DNA of 64,000 bases from positions 2,614,501 through 2,678,500 of the forward strand of contig NZ_CP026362.1 of the NCBI RefSeq assembly GCF_004116955.1, written 5' to 3'. Source of the stretch: Bacillus vallismortis (GTDB lineage: Bacteria; Bacillota; Bacilli; Bacillales; Bacillaceae). The translations under genes and the position numbers were made by a program. The notes beneath the pieces were generated by a model. It worked only from the letters and a program-made list of their open reading frames with translations, was not told the origin of the DNA and made no database searches. Positions 1 through 8,274 of the stretch are shown piece by piece; within the stretch, counting starts at the first letter, position 1, and every line of letters begins with the position of its first letter.

Positions 1-360
1 AGATATTTTGATTCGTTCTTTTTTCGCGGCTGCGGGTTTGTTTTCTTGTTTTTCGGGCTGGACGGCTAGCGGCTCGCTATCTTCTGCAGCAGGTGCTTTC
101 GCCTCTTCCTGCACCGATTCATTGGCGTCCCCAATGTAGCAGATCGCTGTGCCGGGCGGAACCTCTTCACCCTCTTTTACTTTGATATCGATCAGCGTTC
201 CTTTTTCAGGCGCCTCGATATCCATTTCAATTTTCTCCGATTGAATGCTGGCAATGCTTTCTCCCTTTTCAACCGGGTCGCCTACTTTTTTATTCCATAT
301 CGATACTTCCCCTTGTTTCATGGCCATTCCCAATTTTGGCATCACTACTTTTACCGCCAT
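1..360 (-). CDS. acoC: AcoC, acetoin dehydrogenase E2 (dihydrolipoyl acetyltransferase), partial
   Basis: E2 core of the acetoin dehydrogenase complex, which carries acetyl groups from cleaved acetoin to CoA on a lipoyl arm. Only the first ~120 codons are inside the window. They contain a complete lipoyl domain; the modified lysine is about residue 43 in the context SEKIEMD. An Ala/Pro/Glu-rich linker follows, as expected before the peripheral-subunit-binding domain. The ATG is preceded by a strong AAAGGGGGG site that overlaps the end of acoB, so it is the third gene of acoA-acoB-acoC. The catalytic domain lies beyond the left edge. Confidence 0.93.
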   Translation of the reverse strand, partial: MAVKVVMPKLGMAMKQGEVSIWNKKVGDPVEKGESIASIQSEKIEMDIEAPEKGTLIDIKVKEGEEVPPGTAICYIGDANESVQEEAKAPAAEDSEPLAVQPEKQENKPAAAKKERIKIS

Positions 361-373
361 TTGTGTCCCCCCT

Positions 374-1402
374 TTAATTCATTGCCGGCTCGCCAAGCAA
401 TTCAAGCGTGACGCTGACAATTTGATCTGGTGTCGGCAAATATTGATCCTCAAGCACTGGCGAAAACGGCACCGGTGTATGCGGCGCTGTAATCCGCTTA
501 ATCGGCGCATCCAGCAAATCAAAGCCCTTGTCGGCGACAATCGCAGCGATATCTGTGGCAATGCTGCAACGCGGATTGGCTTCATCAATAATGATCAGCC
601 GGTTTGTTTTTTCTAACGATGTGAAAATCGCTTCCTCATCCAGAGGAGACAGGCTGCGGGGATCAAGCACCTCAGCTTCGATGCCTTTCTCTGAAAGCTT
701 CGCCGCCGCACTAAGCGCGGTATTCACCTGCTTGCCGACCGCAAACAGGGTGATATCATTGCCTTCGCGTTTGATGTCCGCTTTTCCGATCGGGATTGTA
801 TAATAATCTTCCGGCACCTCGCCCTTCATGTTGTAGGACGTTTTGTCTTCAAAAAAGAACACCGGATCATTGTCTTCGATTGCCGCCAGCAGCAAGCCTT
901 TGGCGTCATACGGATTGGATGGAACAACCGTCTTCAGTCCCGGGATGCTGGTGAATAGGCCATACAGCGCCTGCGAATGCTGGGCAGCGGCCCGGAACCC
1001 CGCTCCGTACGTGGTGCGGACGGTAATCGGCACTTGCGCTTTTCCGCCGAACATATAGCGGAATTTCGCGCCTTGGTTGATCACCTGGTCAAAGCACGTG
1101 CCGATAAAATCATTAAACATCAGCTCGGCAATTGGTCTCAGCCCGGTTGATGCCGCAGCCATAGCCGCACCCATGTAGCCCGCCTCAGAAATCGGTGTGT
1201 CCAGCACTCTTGTGCGCCCGAATTCCTGCACGAGACCCTTCGTGACCCCTAATACACCGCCCCATGCTTCATCATCCTGCAAATGATCGACCGCCGCTCC
1301 CCCGGCGACATCCTCGCCGATCAAAAGCACATTTTCGTCTTTTCTCATCGCAAGCTTCATCGCTTCATTGAGCGCGTCTGACATGCTTATGACTCTCGCC
1401 AT
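374..1402 (-). CDS. acoB: AcoB, acetoin dehydrogenase E1 beta subunit (TPP-dependent)
   Basis: Beta subunit of the thiamine-diphosphate E1 component that cleaves acetoin to acetaldehyde and an acetyl group on the lipoyl arm of E2. The 342 residue length and the transketolase pyrimidine-binding domain (residues ~4-180) plus C-terminal transketolase domain (~200-330) are typical of AcoB/PdhB. The motif GEDVAGGAA near residue 29 holds the conserved TPP-activating glutamate. It begins one base after the acoA stop, implying translational coupling, and acoC follows 13 bases later. Cytoplasmic; used when acetoin is re-consumed in stationary phase. Confidence 0.97.
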   Translation of the reverse strand: MARVISMSDALNEAMKLAMRKDENVLLIGEDVAGGAAVDHLQDDEAWGGVLGVTKGLVQEFGRTRVLDTPISEAGYMGAAMAAASTGLRPIAELMFNDFIGTCFDQVINQGAKFRYMFGGKAQVPITVRTTYGAGFRAAAQHSQALYGLFTSIPGLKTVVPSNPYDAKGLLLAAIEDNDPVFFFEDKTSYNMKGEVPEDYYTIPIGKADIKREGNDITLFAVGKQVNTALSAAAKLSEKGIEAEVLDPRSLSPLDEEAIFTSLEKTNRLIIIDEANPRCSIATDIAAIVADKGFDLLDAPIKRITAPHTPVPFSPVLEDQYLPTPDQIVSVTLELLGEPAMN

Positions 1403-1403
1403 C

Positions 1404-2405
1404 TCACATTCCCCCTTTTTCGTATGACACGTAGACGTCTGTCAGCAGCTCAGACTCTTTCGGATATGGGCTGTCTTTGCTAAACGAGACGGCTTTTTCA
1501 ATCGATTCATTGACACGCTTTTCAATGTCTGACAGTTTATTGGCATCTGTTTCTTTTAAAAGATAGTTTTTAAAACCTTGGATGGCATCCTTTTCTTCAA
1601 GGTGCTCAGCTCTTTCATTCTTTGTTTTATACGTTTGGGCATCCCCTTCGAAATGGCCGTAGTTTCTGTAGGTCATACATTCGATCAAAGACGGCCCCCC
1701 GCCGTTTCTTGCTCTTTCTATCGCTTCCTCGGCTGCCTGGTAAACTGCTAAAATATCTTTTCCGTCCACCGTAACCCCAGGCATATTATAGGCAGCCGCC
1801 CGATCGGCGATTGAATCACAGGCCGACGCGTACTCAAATGGAGTGGCTTCACCGTAGCCGTTGTTTTCGGCTACAAATACCACAGGAAGGTTCCATACTG
1901 CCGCTAAGTTCAGTCCCTCATGGAAGGTGCCTTGGTTATTTGCTCCATCTCCAAAAAAGCAAACGCTTACATTTTTAGTCTGTTTATATTTAGCAGTGAG
2001 CGCTGATCCGCATGCGAGCGTAAATCCGCCCCCGACGATTCCATTTGCCCCTAACATACCTTTATTGAGATCGGCAATGTGCATAGAACCGCCCTTTCCT
2101 TTACACAGGCCGGTCGCTTTCCCGAATATTTCCGCCATCATGCCATCCAGATCACAGCCTTTGGCGATACAATGGCCGTGTCCTCTGTGCGTGCTTGTAA
2201 TGCTGTCTCCATCATGTAAATGAGCGCACACCCCTACAGCTACCGCTTCCTCACCGGCATACAAATGGACGAATCCGGGAAGCACTCCCTGTGCGAACAG
2301 CACATGTACTTTGTCTTCAAAGCCCCTGATTTCCAGCATCTTTTGGTACATCCACAGCGCTTTCTCCTCAGTTAATGACAAGCCTTCTCGTTTTAACAAT
2401 TCCAT
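1404..2405 (-). CDS. acoA: AcoA, acetoin dehydrogenase E1 alpha subunit
   Basis: First gene of the acetoin catabolic operon; alpha subunit of the E1 heterotetramer. The thiamine-diphosphate binding motif starts at GDG (residues 152-154) and ends at ENN about 27 residues later, the standard spacing. The 333 residue length matches B. subtilis AcoA, and the protein agrees almost residue for residue with what I recall of that enzyme. ATG is preceded by AAGGAGG at good spacing. Transcription should start from the sigma-54 promoter at 2445-2460 under AcoR. Confidence 0.97.
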   Translation of the reverse strand: MELLKREGLSLTEEKALWMYQKMLEIRGFEDKVHVLFAQGVLPGFVHLYAGEEAVAVGVCAHLHDGDSITSTHRGHGHCIAKGCDLDGMMAEIFGKATGLCKGKGGSMHIADLNKGMLGANGIVGGGFTLACGSALTAKYKQTKNVSVCFFGDGANNQGTFHEGLNLAAVWNLPVVFVAENNGYGEATPFEYASACDSIADRAAAYNMPGVTVDGKDILAVYQAAEEAIERARNGGGPSLIECMTYRNYGHFEGDAQTYKTKNERAEHLEEKDAIQGFKNYLLKETDANKLSDIEKRVNESIEKAVSFSKDSPYPKESELLTDVYVSYEKGGM

Positions 2406-2444
2406 TTTGTGCGCCTCCTTCTATTTAGGGTTCACATTTATCAA

Positions 2445-2460
2445 TGCAAGAAGTGTGCCA
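2445..2460 (-). promoter_or_regulatory. Sigma-54 (SigL) -24/-12 promoter of acoABC
   Basis: On the minus strand the sequence is TGGCACACTTCTTGCA, an exact match to the sigma-54 consensus TGGCAC-N5-TTGCA. It lies 40 bases before the acoA start. In B. subtilis the aco operon is known to need SigL and the enhancer-binding protein AcoR, so the match and the context agree. Confidence 0.95.
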
Positions 2461-2502
2461 GTCATTAGATCCTGTAAAATCAGCCTTTTCATTTTTACAC
2501 TG

Positions 2503-2555
2503 GAGACAATTTGAGACAGGTGTCTCATTTTGTCTCGTTCTGATCCATTTGTCTC
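2503..2555 (-). promoter_or_regulatory. Probable AcoR upstream activating sequence
   Basis: Five copies of the hexamer GAGACA/TGTCTC: GAGACA at 2503 and 2513, TGTCTC at 2521, 2531 and 2550. The first four form a nearly perfect 34 bp palindrome (2503-2536). Its centre is about 60 bp upstream of the -24 box, right for an enhancer used by a sigma-54 activator. Assignment to AcoR is by position and operon identity, not by a direct motif lookup. Confidence 0.8.
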
Positions 2556-2572
2556 GTTTTATGGCATGCAAT

Positions 2573-2595
2573 AAAGACCGGGCACCCCGGTCTTT
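2573..2595 (-). terminator. Hairpin after yfjL
   Basis: Perfect 10 bp stem AAAGACCGGG / CCCGGTCTTT with a 3 base loop, between the yfjL stop and the aco control region. It lacks a clear T run on either side, so it may insulate rather than terminate strongly. Confidence 0.55.
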
Positions 2596-2631
2596 GACAA
2601 TGATCGACGTATTTATTTCCTTGGAAATCTT

Positions 2632-3321
2632 TTAACTGCCCAATTCCTCTGCATCGTTTGGTTGAATGGCTGTTTTCGGAAGAAAATCAACTGAATATTT
2701 GACATAACCGAAACCGCCGTCCGCGTCCTTCTGCATACAGTCTACCGTGCCGTTTGCATATGTATATCCCTTTTCATTAAGCGTCTTTCTGACTGTTTCC
2801 GCCATCTTTGCGGCATCTGTTTTTGATAACCCGCTCGCGTCTAACTGAATCGTCATGCTCATCGGCGCTTTTTCAGCCAGCTGTTTGTTCCATTTTGTAT
2901 CTAATGTGAACTGGCCGTTTCCGATGCTCAAAGCAGCGTCAGTTTTTATGATTTGCGGCATCTCTTTTTTTAGATCTGCTTCGATTTCCTTCGATGCTTC
3001 TTCATTTACATGTTTTGCCACTGATTCGGTATACGCTTCTTCAATTCCATCGCACGTGACTTTCGGATGGAGAAATCCCTTCGTGCACATTGGATAACGA
3101 TGAGATTGGGTATTTGCTTGGAACACATATTCAGAGGTTTTAGCGCTATATATCCCATTTGTAATCTTGATTTCTTTATTGGGGTAGGTCTGTTTCACAT
3201 AAGAAATAAGCTCTTGCTCTGCAGCATTTTTCGTAAATGGATCACCGAACCATACATGATAGGTATATAAGCCGCATCCGAATACCGCAATGGCAATCAA
3301 GCCAACCACAAGTTTTTTCAT
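2632..3321 (-). CDS. yfjL: YfjL, membrane-anchored protein of unknown function
   Basis: The 229 residue protein starts at the ATG at 3321, chosen because AAAAGGGTGTG precedes it; an upstream in-frame ATG would run into yfjM. An N-terminal hydrophobic segment (residues ~4-22) follows two lysines and looks like a membrane anchor or signal peptide. A cysteine sits at its end, but the surrounding FGC is a poor lipobox. The rest is soluble and Lys/Glu/Thr-rich with no catalytic motif that I recognise. It lies 28 bp after yfjM on the same strand, so the two are probably co-transcribed. Function unknown. Confidence 0.8.
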   Translation of the reverse strand: MKKLVVGLIAIAVFGCGLYTYHVWFGDPFTKNAAEQELISYVKQTYPNKEIKITNGIYSAKTSEYVFQANTQSHRYPMCTKGFLHPKVTCDGIEEAYTESVAKHVNEEASKEIEADLKKEMPQIIKTDAALSIGNGQFTLDTKWNKQLAEKAPMSMTIQLDASGLSKTDAAKMAETVRKTLNEKGYTYANGTVDCMQKDADGGFGYVKYSVDFLPKTAIQPNDAEELGS

Positions 3322-3349
3322 ATTCACACCCTTTTCTTGATATGTTGTG

Positions 3350-3802
3350 CTACAATTCTTGTTTTTCTTCAACAGCCCGATTCAGCGCTTGAAGCATGTA
3401 GCCAATGCCTTTGTACGATGACAGCGGCCAGCTGATTCGTTGATGCTCGCCGGTGACGGTGTTTAGGACGCTTCGATATTTTTTTCCGCCAAGCATGACG
3501 AGCTCTTCGATATCAGAAAATCCCCTTTCGCAAAATTGGCGGCGCAGCTCCCCTGTTGTCATGATTTCCGGATGACCGGTGCCAAACGTCACATCGTAAT
3601 TTCCAGATACGATATCATCTGGGCGAAGAAATCCGTGCTTCGCCGACAAAATCACCCACTCATCGAAAAATACTTTCGCATATCGCTCGCACGCTTGATG
3701 GAACGGGCTGAGATAAGCGTCTTTCGCCCTTGTTGGACCGTTATCCGGATAGATGTCCCATATTTTTTTCTTGCCGCAGGGGATGATGCATAGTCGTTTC
3801 AT
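3350..3802 (-). CDS. yfjM: YfjM, DUF6884-like protein
   Basis: 150 residues. It opens with a beta strand and the motif IPCGKKK (residues 6-12) and carries SAKHGFLRPDD near residues 53-63; both are hallmarks of the family now called DUF6884, whose biochemical function I do not know. Tryptophan-rich C-terminal third. ATG is preceded by GGGGGGAGAG. No transmembrane segment. Followed by yfjL after 28 bp. Confidence 0.8.
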   Translation of the reverse strand: MKRLCIIPCGKKKIWDIYPDNGPTRAKDAYLSPFHQACERYAKVFFDEWVILSAKHGFLRPDDIVSGNYDVTFGTGHPEIMTTGELRRQFCERGFSDIEELVMLGGKKYRSVLNTVTGEHQRISWPLSSYKGIGYMLQALNRAVEEKQEL

Positions 3803-3900
3803 TTTTCTCTCCCCCCTATTTCTGCTTCATATAATGGTTTTCCATATCCTGCAGTTAGTTCCTCACATTATGTGAAAGAGGCATTAGGTCAAATTCATTT

Positions 3901-4455
3901 TTACCTTCCAGATGTAAAATCTCCTTTGATCATTGAATACATATATAAATCTTCAAATGTACCACAAGCAAATTCATAATGTCTCAGCAAACCCTCTCTG
4001 CTAAAACCTTGTTTTTCTATGAGTTTTATCGATGGGATATTAGAAGGTTCAATAAGAGCTTCAATCCTTTCCAGCTGCAAGTGGTTATATCCATATTTGA
4101 CGACAGCTTCTAATGCTTCACTGGCGATGCCTTTTCTCCAGTAATCTTTGCGTAATTCATACCCAACCTCAGCTCGATAATGTTTTGCGATTCTATTAAG
4201 AAATCCACAACTTCCTATGACGATGCCAGAATCTTTACGTGTAATGCCCCATCTGATTCCTGTACCTCTTTCATATATCGATTTATACCATGTAATCTCT
4301 GTACAAACATCACTAGTTGTTTCAAAGGGTTCTAATCCCATCGGCTTCACAACATCTTGATCTGAAAGATAGAGTAGCATATCTTTGGCATCTTCAACGT
4401 TTACTTCTCTTAAAATCAATCTTTTTGTTTCAATTATAGGAAATTCTTTCATCAA
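3901..4455 (-). CDS. GNAT acetyltransferase, RimJ/RimL type
   Basis: 184 residue member of the Acetyltransf_3 branch. The opening TKRLILREV, the YELRKDYWRKGIASEAL acetyl-CoA loop (~residues 98-114) and the late VEPSN-like IEPSNIPSIKLIEKQGF (~135-151) are the standard family signposts. Substrate cannot be told; relatives acetylate ribosomal proteins, other protein N-termini or small amines. The gene is more AT-rich than yfjM, and I recall no gene here in B. subtilis 168. It probably arrived with the AT-rich stretch to 6980. ATG is preceded by GAAGGGGGGAG. Confidence 0.85.
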   Translation of the reverse strand: MMKEFPIIETKRLILREVNVEDAKDMLLYLSDQDVVKPMGLEPFETTSDVCTEITWYKSIYERGTGIRWGITRKDSGIVIGSCGFLNRIAKHYRAEVGYELRKDYWRKGIASEALEAVVKYGYNHLQLERIEALIEPSNIPSIKLIEKQGFSREGLLRHYEFACGTFEDLYMYSMIKGDFTSGR

Positions 4456-4519
4456 ACTCCCCCCTTCATTGTAGCCCCTATTATTACCATGTATTTTATC
4501 TTATCCTTTTAGATAAAAA

Positions 4520-4551
4520 AAGATAGCAAGGAAAATGATCCCTGCTATCTT
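4520..4551 (-). terminator. Rho-independent terminator
   Basis: Stem AAGATAGCA / TGCTATCTT, extended by AGG/CCC with one mismatch, 8 base loop, followed on the minus strand by TTTTTTTATC. It lies just after the stop of the decayed fragment at 4557-4830 and before the acetyltransferase gene, so it was probably the terminator of the lost gene. Confidence 0.85.
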
Positions 4552-4556
4552 GATTC

Positions 4557-4830
4557 TTATAAGATTTCAACAGTTTCTCGGCAGCATGTCTGCCTGGATA
4601 TCGAATTTTTCATGATGATGCGGGACGCCAATGTCCTATTCAAGTCATGCCTGTGGGCAATGATTTTACGCACGCGTTCCTTCACATCTCGGTGGGCCTT
4701 CTGAATCGGAGCGTGTTTCTATGAATCATTTTAGCGTGCTGCGGGATGATGTTTGCCGGCATTCTGCCCTCAAGTTTCTTAAAAAAGAAGTTGTGGGTAT
4801 CTTGTATGTACGAGCATATTCATCCATTGT
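4557..4830 (-). pseudogene. Decayed gene fragment, possibly the C-terminal end of an RpoN-type sigma factor
   Basis: No intact gene exists here, but coding-like runs occur in more than one minus-strand frame. The last one ends at the stop at 4557-4559. It reads HRDVKERVRKIIA, continues through LASRII and ISRQT, and ends in ETVEIL. Order and spacing recall the sigma-54 C-terminus (VKE..IK.II, then an ISRRTVAKYRE-like RpoN box), with the box itself damaged. Further upstream, around 4770-4830, run EYARTYKIPTTSF and an overlapping frame with FFFKKL. Several frameshifts and stops are needed. The identification is tentative; being a pseudogene is more secure. Confidence 0.4.
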
Positions 4831-4860
4831 TAATTCAGATAAAAAAGAAGGGATAAAAAA

Positions 4861-4907
4861 ATTAGGCAACCATACACCAAAAAAATTTGGTAACATAGCG
4901 GCCTAAT
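4861..4907. repeat. Nested inverted repeats
   Basis: Outer arms ATTAGGC (4861-4867) and GCCTAAT (4901-4907) enclose inner arms ACCAAA / TTTGGT (4876-4891) around an A-rich loop. It lies in the 270 bp gap between the decayed fragment and the ABC exporter. It could be a weak terminator for the exporter or a remnant of a mobile element end. The rest of 4831-4955 shows nothing else. Confidence 0.4.
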
Positions 4908-4955
4908 AGCGTATATTAACTTGATCCTACATTCGTTTATTCCAACTAACTCACA

Positions 4956-6683
4956 TTAACCACGATCCATTTGTTCTCTAATTACTCTTACATAATAGTC
5001 ATTTCTCTTTATTAATTCCTCGTGCGTTCCTATATCCTCTAACTGCCCATCTTTCATTACGGCAATTTTATCGGCACCTTTTACAGTGGAAAGTCTATGA
5101 GCAATAATGATAAATCCCATATCTCCTCTTAACTGAGAAACTGCTTTAATTAACTCCTGTTCAGTGTCACTGTCAACATTAGAAGTATACTCATCTAATA
5201 AGACAAATGAACTTTTTCTTAAAAAGGCTCTAGCAATTGCTATTCTTTGTTTTTGCCCACCAGAAAGATAACTACCATAGTCACCAATATCCGAATCATA
5301 TCCTTCTTCTAATTTCATTATAAATTCATGAGCGCTCGCTTGTTTTGCTGCAAAAATAACTTCATCATCTGTTGCATTTGGATTTGCATACTTAATATTA
5401 TCCTTAATTGTTCCATCAAACAACGACGTATCTTGCGAAACAAGGCTAAACCCCTTTCGCCAAATTTGCGGAGGAATATTCTTATAAGAAATGTTATCAA
5501 TTAGCATGTTGCCAGAGTCTGGTTCGTAGAATCTTTCAAGCAAATTAATAATTGTCGATTTCCCTGCACCGCTCTCGCCAATCAGCGCCAGTACTTCTCC
5601 ACGACAAACATGTAATGAAAGATTAGCGATGACATTCTCCTTCTTATCATATGAAAAATGAACATTTTCAAGCTTAATCTCATTAAAAGGAAATTCCATT
5701 TTACTATCTTTCGCTGTTTTGCTCTCTTCTTCTTTTTCCATTAAAATTCCAAACACTTGTTTTAAGGAACCTTTCGCTTCATGATAAGAGCCAATATTCA
5801 TCCCAATGCCCGCGACATGTACAATAACCTGGAACAAGTATAAGACAAATGCAACTAACGTACCCATTGTAAGGTCTCCAGAACCTAAACGCCAGAAACC
5901 AAATCCAACAACGATTACAACAATCACAAAACCAATCACACTCAATAAAGGATAGATGACGGAATCTATAATCGCTTCTTTAATACTTAGTTGATACATA
6001 CTAGAAAAGAAATTCTTTCCTTTGGCTTGTTCATCTTCTTCCCTACCATAAGCCTTCACAATTTTAAAATTCCTTAGTATTTGCGAAGAAAATACGGTAA
6101 CCTCTGATAACTTTTCTTGTCGAGTATAATGAATAAGCTCTATTCTTTTAAAAAGCGGTATAACTAGTACAAAAGTAAGCGGTACAAGCACAATCACTAA
6201 TATTGTTAGCCAAAAGTCAGTAAACATTAAGACAATAATGGCTCCAATCACAGATATAATGGCCATTACGAAATCTATTAGATCTTTTGTTAAGATGGAT
6301 GATATTAATGTGGCATCTTCTGTAAGACGACTAACTAAAGACTCAGACTTATTTTTTTGGAAATACGAAACAGGCAGTTTTAATATCTTACTCCATAAAA
6401 TTTCTCTTAATAGATATACTACTTTTTGTTCCGTGAATTTTATAATAGATGAAGCAACTGTAGAGGACACGCTGTCTGTTATTAACAAGCCAACTACAAG
6501 AGCAATTAACGTCCAATCTAGCACTTGGTTTGAAAATTGATCAACAAACTCCTTTACGATCAATGGAGAAATCAAACCAATCGCAGCACTTAGCAACGAT
6601 AAAGTAAACGCTATAACCAGGGCGACTCTGCTTTTCACTGGTAAAGTATATTTTATAACGTCTACTATTGTTTTTTTAGTCAT
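4956..6683 (-). CDS. ABC multidrug exporter half-transporter, BmrA/LmrA-like
   Basis: 575 residue half-size exporter: six transmembrane segments in the first ~310 residues, then one nucleotide-binding domain, expected to work as a homodimer. Visible motifs are Walker A GESGAGKST, Q-loop VSQDTSLFDG, signature LSGGQ, Walker B FVLLDE and the H-loop IIIAHRLST. The D-loop stretch reads DEYTSNVD rather than the usual DEATSALD. The start at 6683 follows GGGGGA at 9-10 bases; longer in-frame starts lack this. Codon use is markedly AT-rich compared with yfj neighbours, so horizontal gain is likely. The substrate could be drugs, a peptide or a lipid. Confidence 0.9.
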   Translation of the reverse strand: MTKKTIVDVIKYTLPVKSRVALVIAFTLSLLSAAIGLISPLIVKEFVDQFSNQVLDWTLIALVVGLLITDSVSSTVASSIIKFTEQKVVYLLREILWSKILKLPVSYFQKNKSESLVSRLTEDATLISSILTKDLIDFVMAIISVIGAIIVLMFTDFWLTILVIVLVPLTFVLVIPLFKRIELIHYTRQEKLSEVTVFSSQILRNFKIVKAYGREEDEQAKGKNFFSSMYQLSIKEAIIDSVIYPLLSVIGFVIVVIVVGFGFWRLGSGDLTMGTLVAFVLYLFQVIVHVAGIGMNIGSYHEAKGSLKQVFGILMEKEEESKTAKDSKMEFPFNEIKLENVHFSYDKKENVIANLSLHVCRGEVLALIGESGAGKSTIINLLERFYEPDSGNMLIDNISYKNIPPQIWRKGFSLVSQDTSLFDGTIKDNIKYANPNATDDEVIFAAKQASAHEFIMKLEEGYDSDIGDYGSYLSGGQKQRIAIARAFLRKSSFVLLDEYTSNVDSDTEQELIKAVSQLRGDMGFIIIAHRLSTVKGADKIAVMKDGQLEDIGTHEELIKRNDYYVRVIREQMDRG

Positions 6684-6880
6684 ATGATGTATTCCCCCAT
6701 GCTGGTTAGTCATAGATACATAGTATAGATTTTTTATTTTATTATAAATTAACTCTTCCAAATAAATTAACTCTTCCAACTCGCTTATCGCTAGATTTTT
6801 TTCACAAACGCATTTGACTAATTTTTATTCAGCTTTTCCCTCAAAATTAAAATAAGATCTCGGAAAATAAGGCATGAAAA

Positions 6881-6925
6881 AGGCCCGGATATCGGAATTA
6901 TTTATTTTTACCGAAATCCAGGCCT
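6881..6925 (-). terminator. Terminator of yfjN, one of a repeated pair
   Basis: 15 base arms (6881-6895 and 6911-6925) form an imperfect GC-rich stem with AT loop, followed on the minus strand by TTTTTCATGC. Its sequence, including flanks, is repeated at 8207-8265. Confidence 0.8.
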
Positions 6926-6982
6926 CGATTAGGCAGTGTTTATTTTATTAAACATAACAGATCAAAAATCGAAATACTTCTA

Positions 6983-7963
6983 CTATCGCTCCGCCCCGTC
7001 AAGATACTTTTTCTCAAATTCATCGAGCAATGCACGCACTTCATCTGTTGACTTTGTGTTCATGCATTGGTTTCTTAATTCACTTGCGCCTCGGAATCCC
7101 CGGAGATAAATCTTGAAAAAGCGAGGAAGGGGCTTGTACGGACGGGCTTCGAATGCTGAATATTGATCATGAAGATCGAGATGCAGCCTTAAGAGATCCA
7201 GCAATTCTTTGCTGCTATGCTCTTTCGGCTCCTTTTCAAAGGCGAATGGATTTGTAAAAATACCTCGTCCAATCATAATTCCATCAACACCGTATTGTTC
7301 AGCAAGTTTTAAGCCGGTTTCACGGTCAGGAATATCTCCATTAATAGTAAGAAGAGTATCCGGTGCCACCTCGTCACGAAGTTTCTTAATCTCCGGGATG
7401 AGTTCCCAATGCGCATCTACTTTGCTCATTTCCGCTCTTGTACGCAGATGGATGGAAAGATTCGCAATGTCTTGTTTCAGTACGTGTGTCAGCCAGTCGC
7501 GCCATTCATCCACATCCGTGTAACCAAGCCTTGTCTTCACACTTACAGGCAGTCCCCCTGCTTTTGCAGCTTGTATTAATTCTGCTGCAATGTCAGGACG
7601 GCAAATAAGGCCGCTTCCCTTGCCATTCCCTGCCACATTAGGTACAGGACAGCCCATGTTGATATCTAGACCCTTAAACCCTAATTCCGCCATGCCAATA
7701 CTCATTTGCCGAAAGTTTTCAGGCTTATCTCCCCATATATGGGCTACCATTGGCTGTTCATCTTCTGTAAATGTCAAACGTCCGCGCACACTATCCTTCC
7801 CATCTGGGTGACAGTAACTTTCTGAGTTTGTAAACTCCGTAAAGAACACATCGGGTCTGCCAGCTTCACTCACGACATGGCGAAACACAACATCCGTCAC
7901 ATCTTCCATTGGTGCCAACACAAAAAATGGTCGTGGCAATTCACGCCAGAAATTATCTATCAT
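6983..7963 (-). CDS. yfjN: YfjN, tRNA-dihydrouridine synthase
   Basis: FMN/NADPH enzyme that reduces uridines in tRNA D-loops. The Dus signature is plain: APMEDVTD near the N-terminus (FMN loop), [13 protein letters not shown] with the catalytic cysteine, SVKTRLGY, the [10 protein letters not shown] segment, and IMIGRGIF binding the flavin phosphate. The ATG at 7963 gives 326 residues, the length of the B. subtilis protein. A GTG just before it or the ATG at 7984 are alternatives, as the ribosome site AAAGGA is rather far. Monocistronic, with its own terminator at 6881-6925. Confidence 0.92.
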   Translation of the reverse strand: MIDNFWRELPRPFFVLAPMEDVTDVVFRHVVSEAGRPDVFFTEFTNSESYCHPDGKDSVRGRLTFTEDEQPMVAHIWGDKPENFRQMSIGMAELGFKGLDINMGCPVPNVAGNGKGSGLICRPDIAAELIQAAKAGGLPVSVKTRLGYTDVDEWRDWLTHVLKQDIANLSIHLRTRAEMSKVDAHWELIPEIKKLRDEVAPDTLLTINGDIPDRETGLKLAEQYGVDGIMIGRGIFTNPFAFEKEPKEHSSKELLDLLRLHLDLHDQYSAFEARPYKPLPRFFKIYLRGFRGASELRNQCMNTKSTDEVRALLDEFEKKYLDGAER

Positions 7964-8215
7964 CACACATTCAAATCCTTTCATTATCGATATCAGGCCA
8001 AACGTAATGAAGCAAAATTGTTCTGTTACACTTATAGCATGCTGAAGCGCTTCTTATCAAACGATAGTAAATTGTGAACATTATATCTTTACAAACAACA
8101 TATAAAAAGCAATAAAGCACACCGATCACAGGGTTAGGCACAATACCGGATTTCTGCTGTTTCTGATCAATCGCTGAGGGCTTATCACCCTATTTCCATG
8201 AAAGACGCATGAAAA

Positions 8216-8259
8216 AGACCCGGAAATCGGCAACGTTCATCCTGCCGAAATCCAGATCT
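8216..8259 (-). terminator. Terminator of yfjO, second copy of the repeated hairpin
   Basis: 17 base imperfect arms (8216-8232, 8243-8259), followed on the minus strand by TTTTTCATGCG. The unit 8207-8265 matches 6872-6932 at most positions outside the loop. The rest of the 7964-8274 gap holds the yfjN upstream region; I see no other gene. Confidence 0.8.
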
Positions 8260-8274
8260 GATTAGAACTCGTTT

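Noticed and set aside
4721-4906. 61-codon plus-strand ORF
   Set aside because: No ribosome site, no protein-like pattern, and antisense to the decayed fragment whose reading is better supported.
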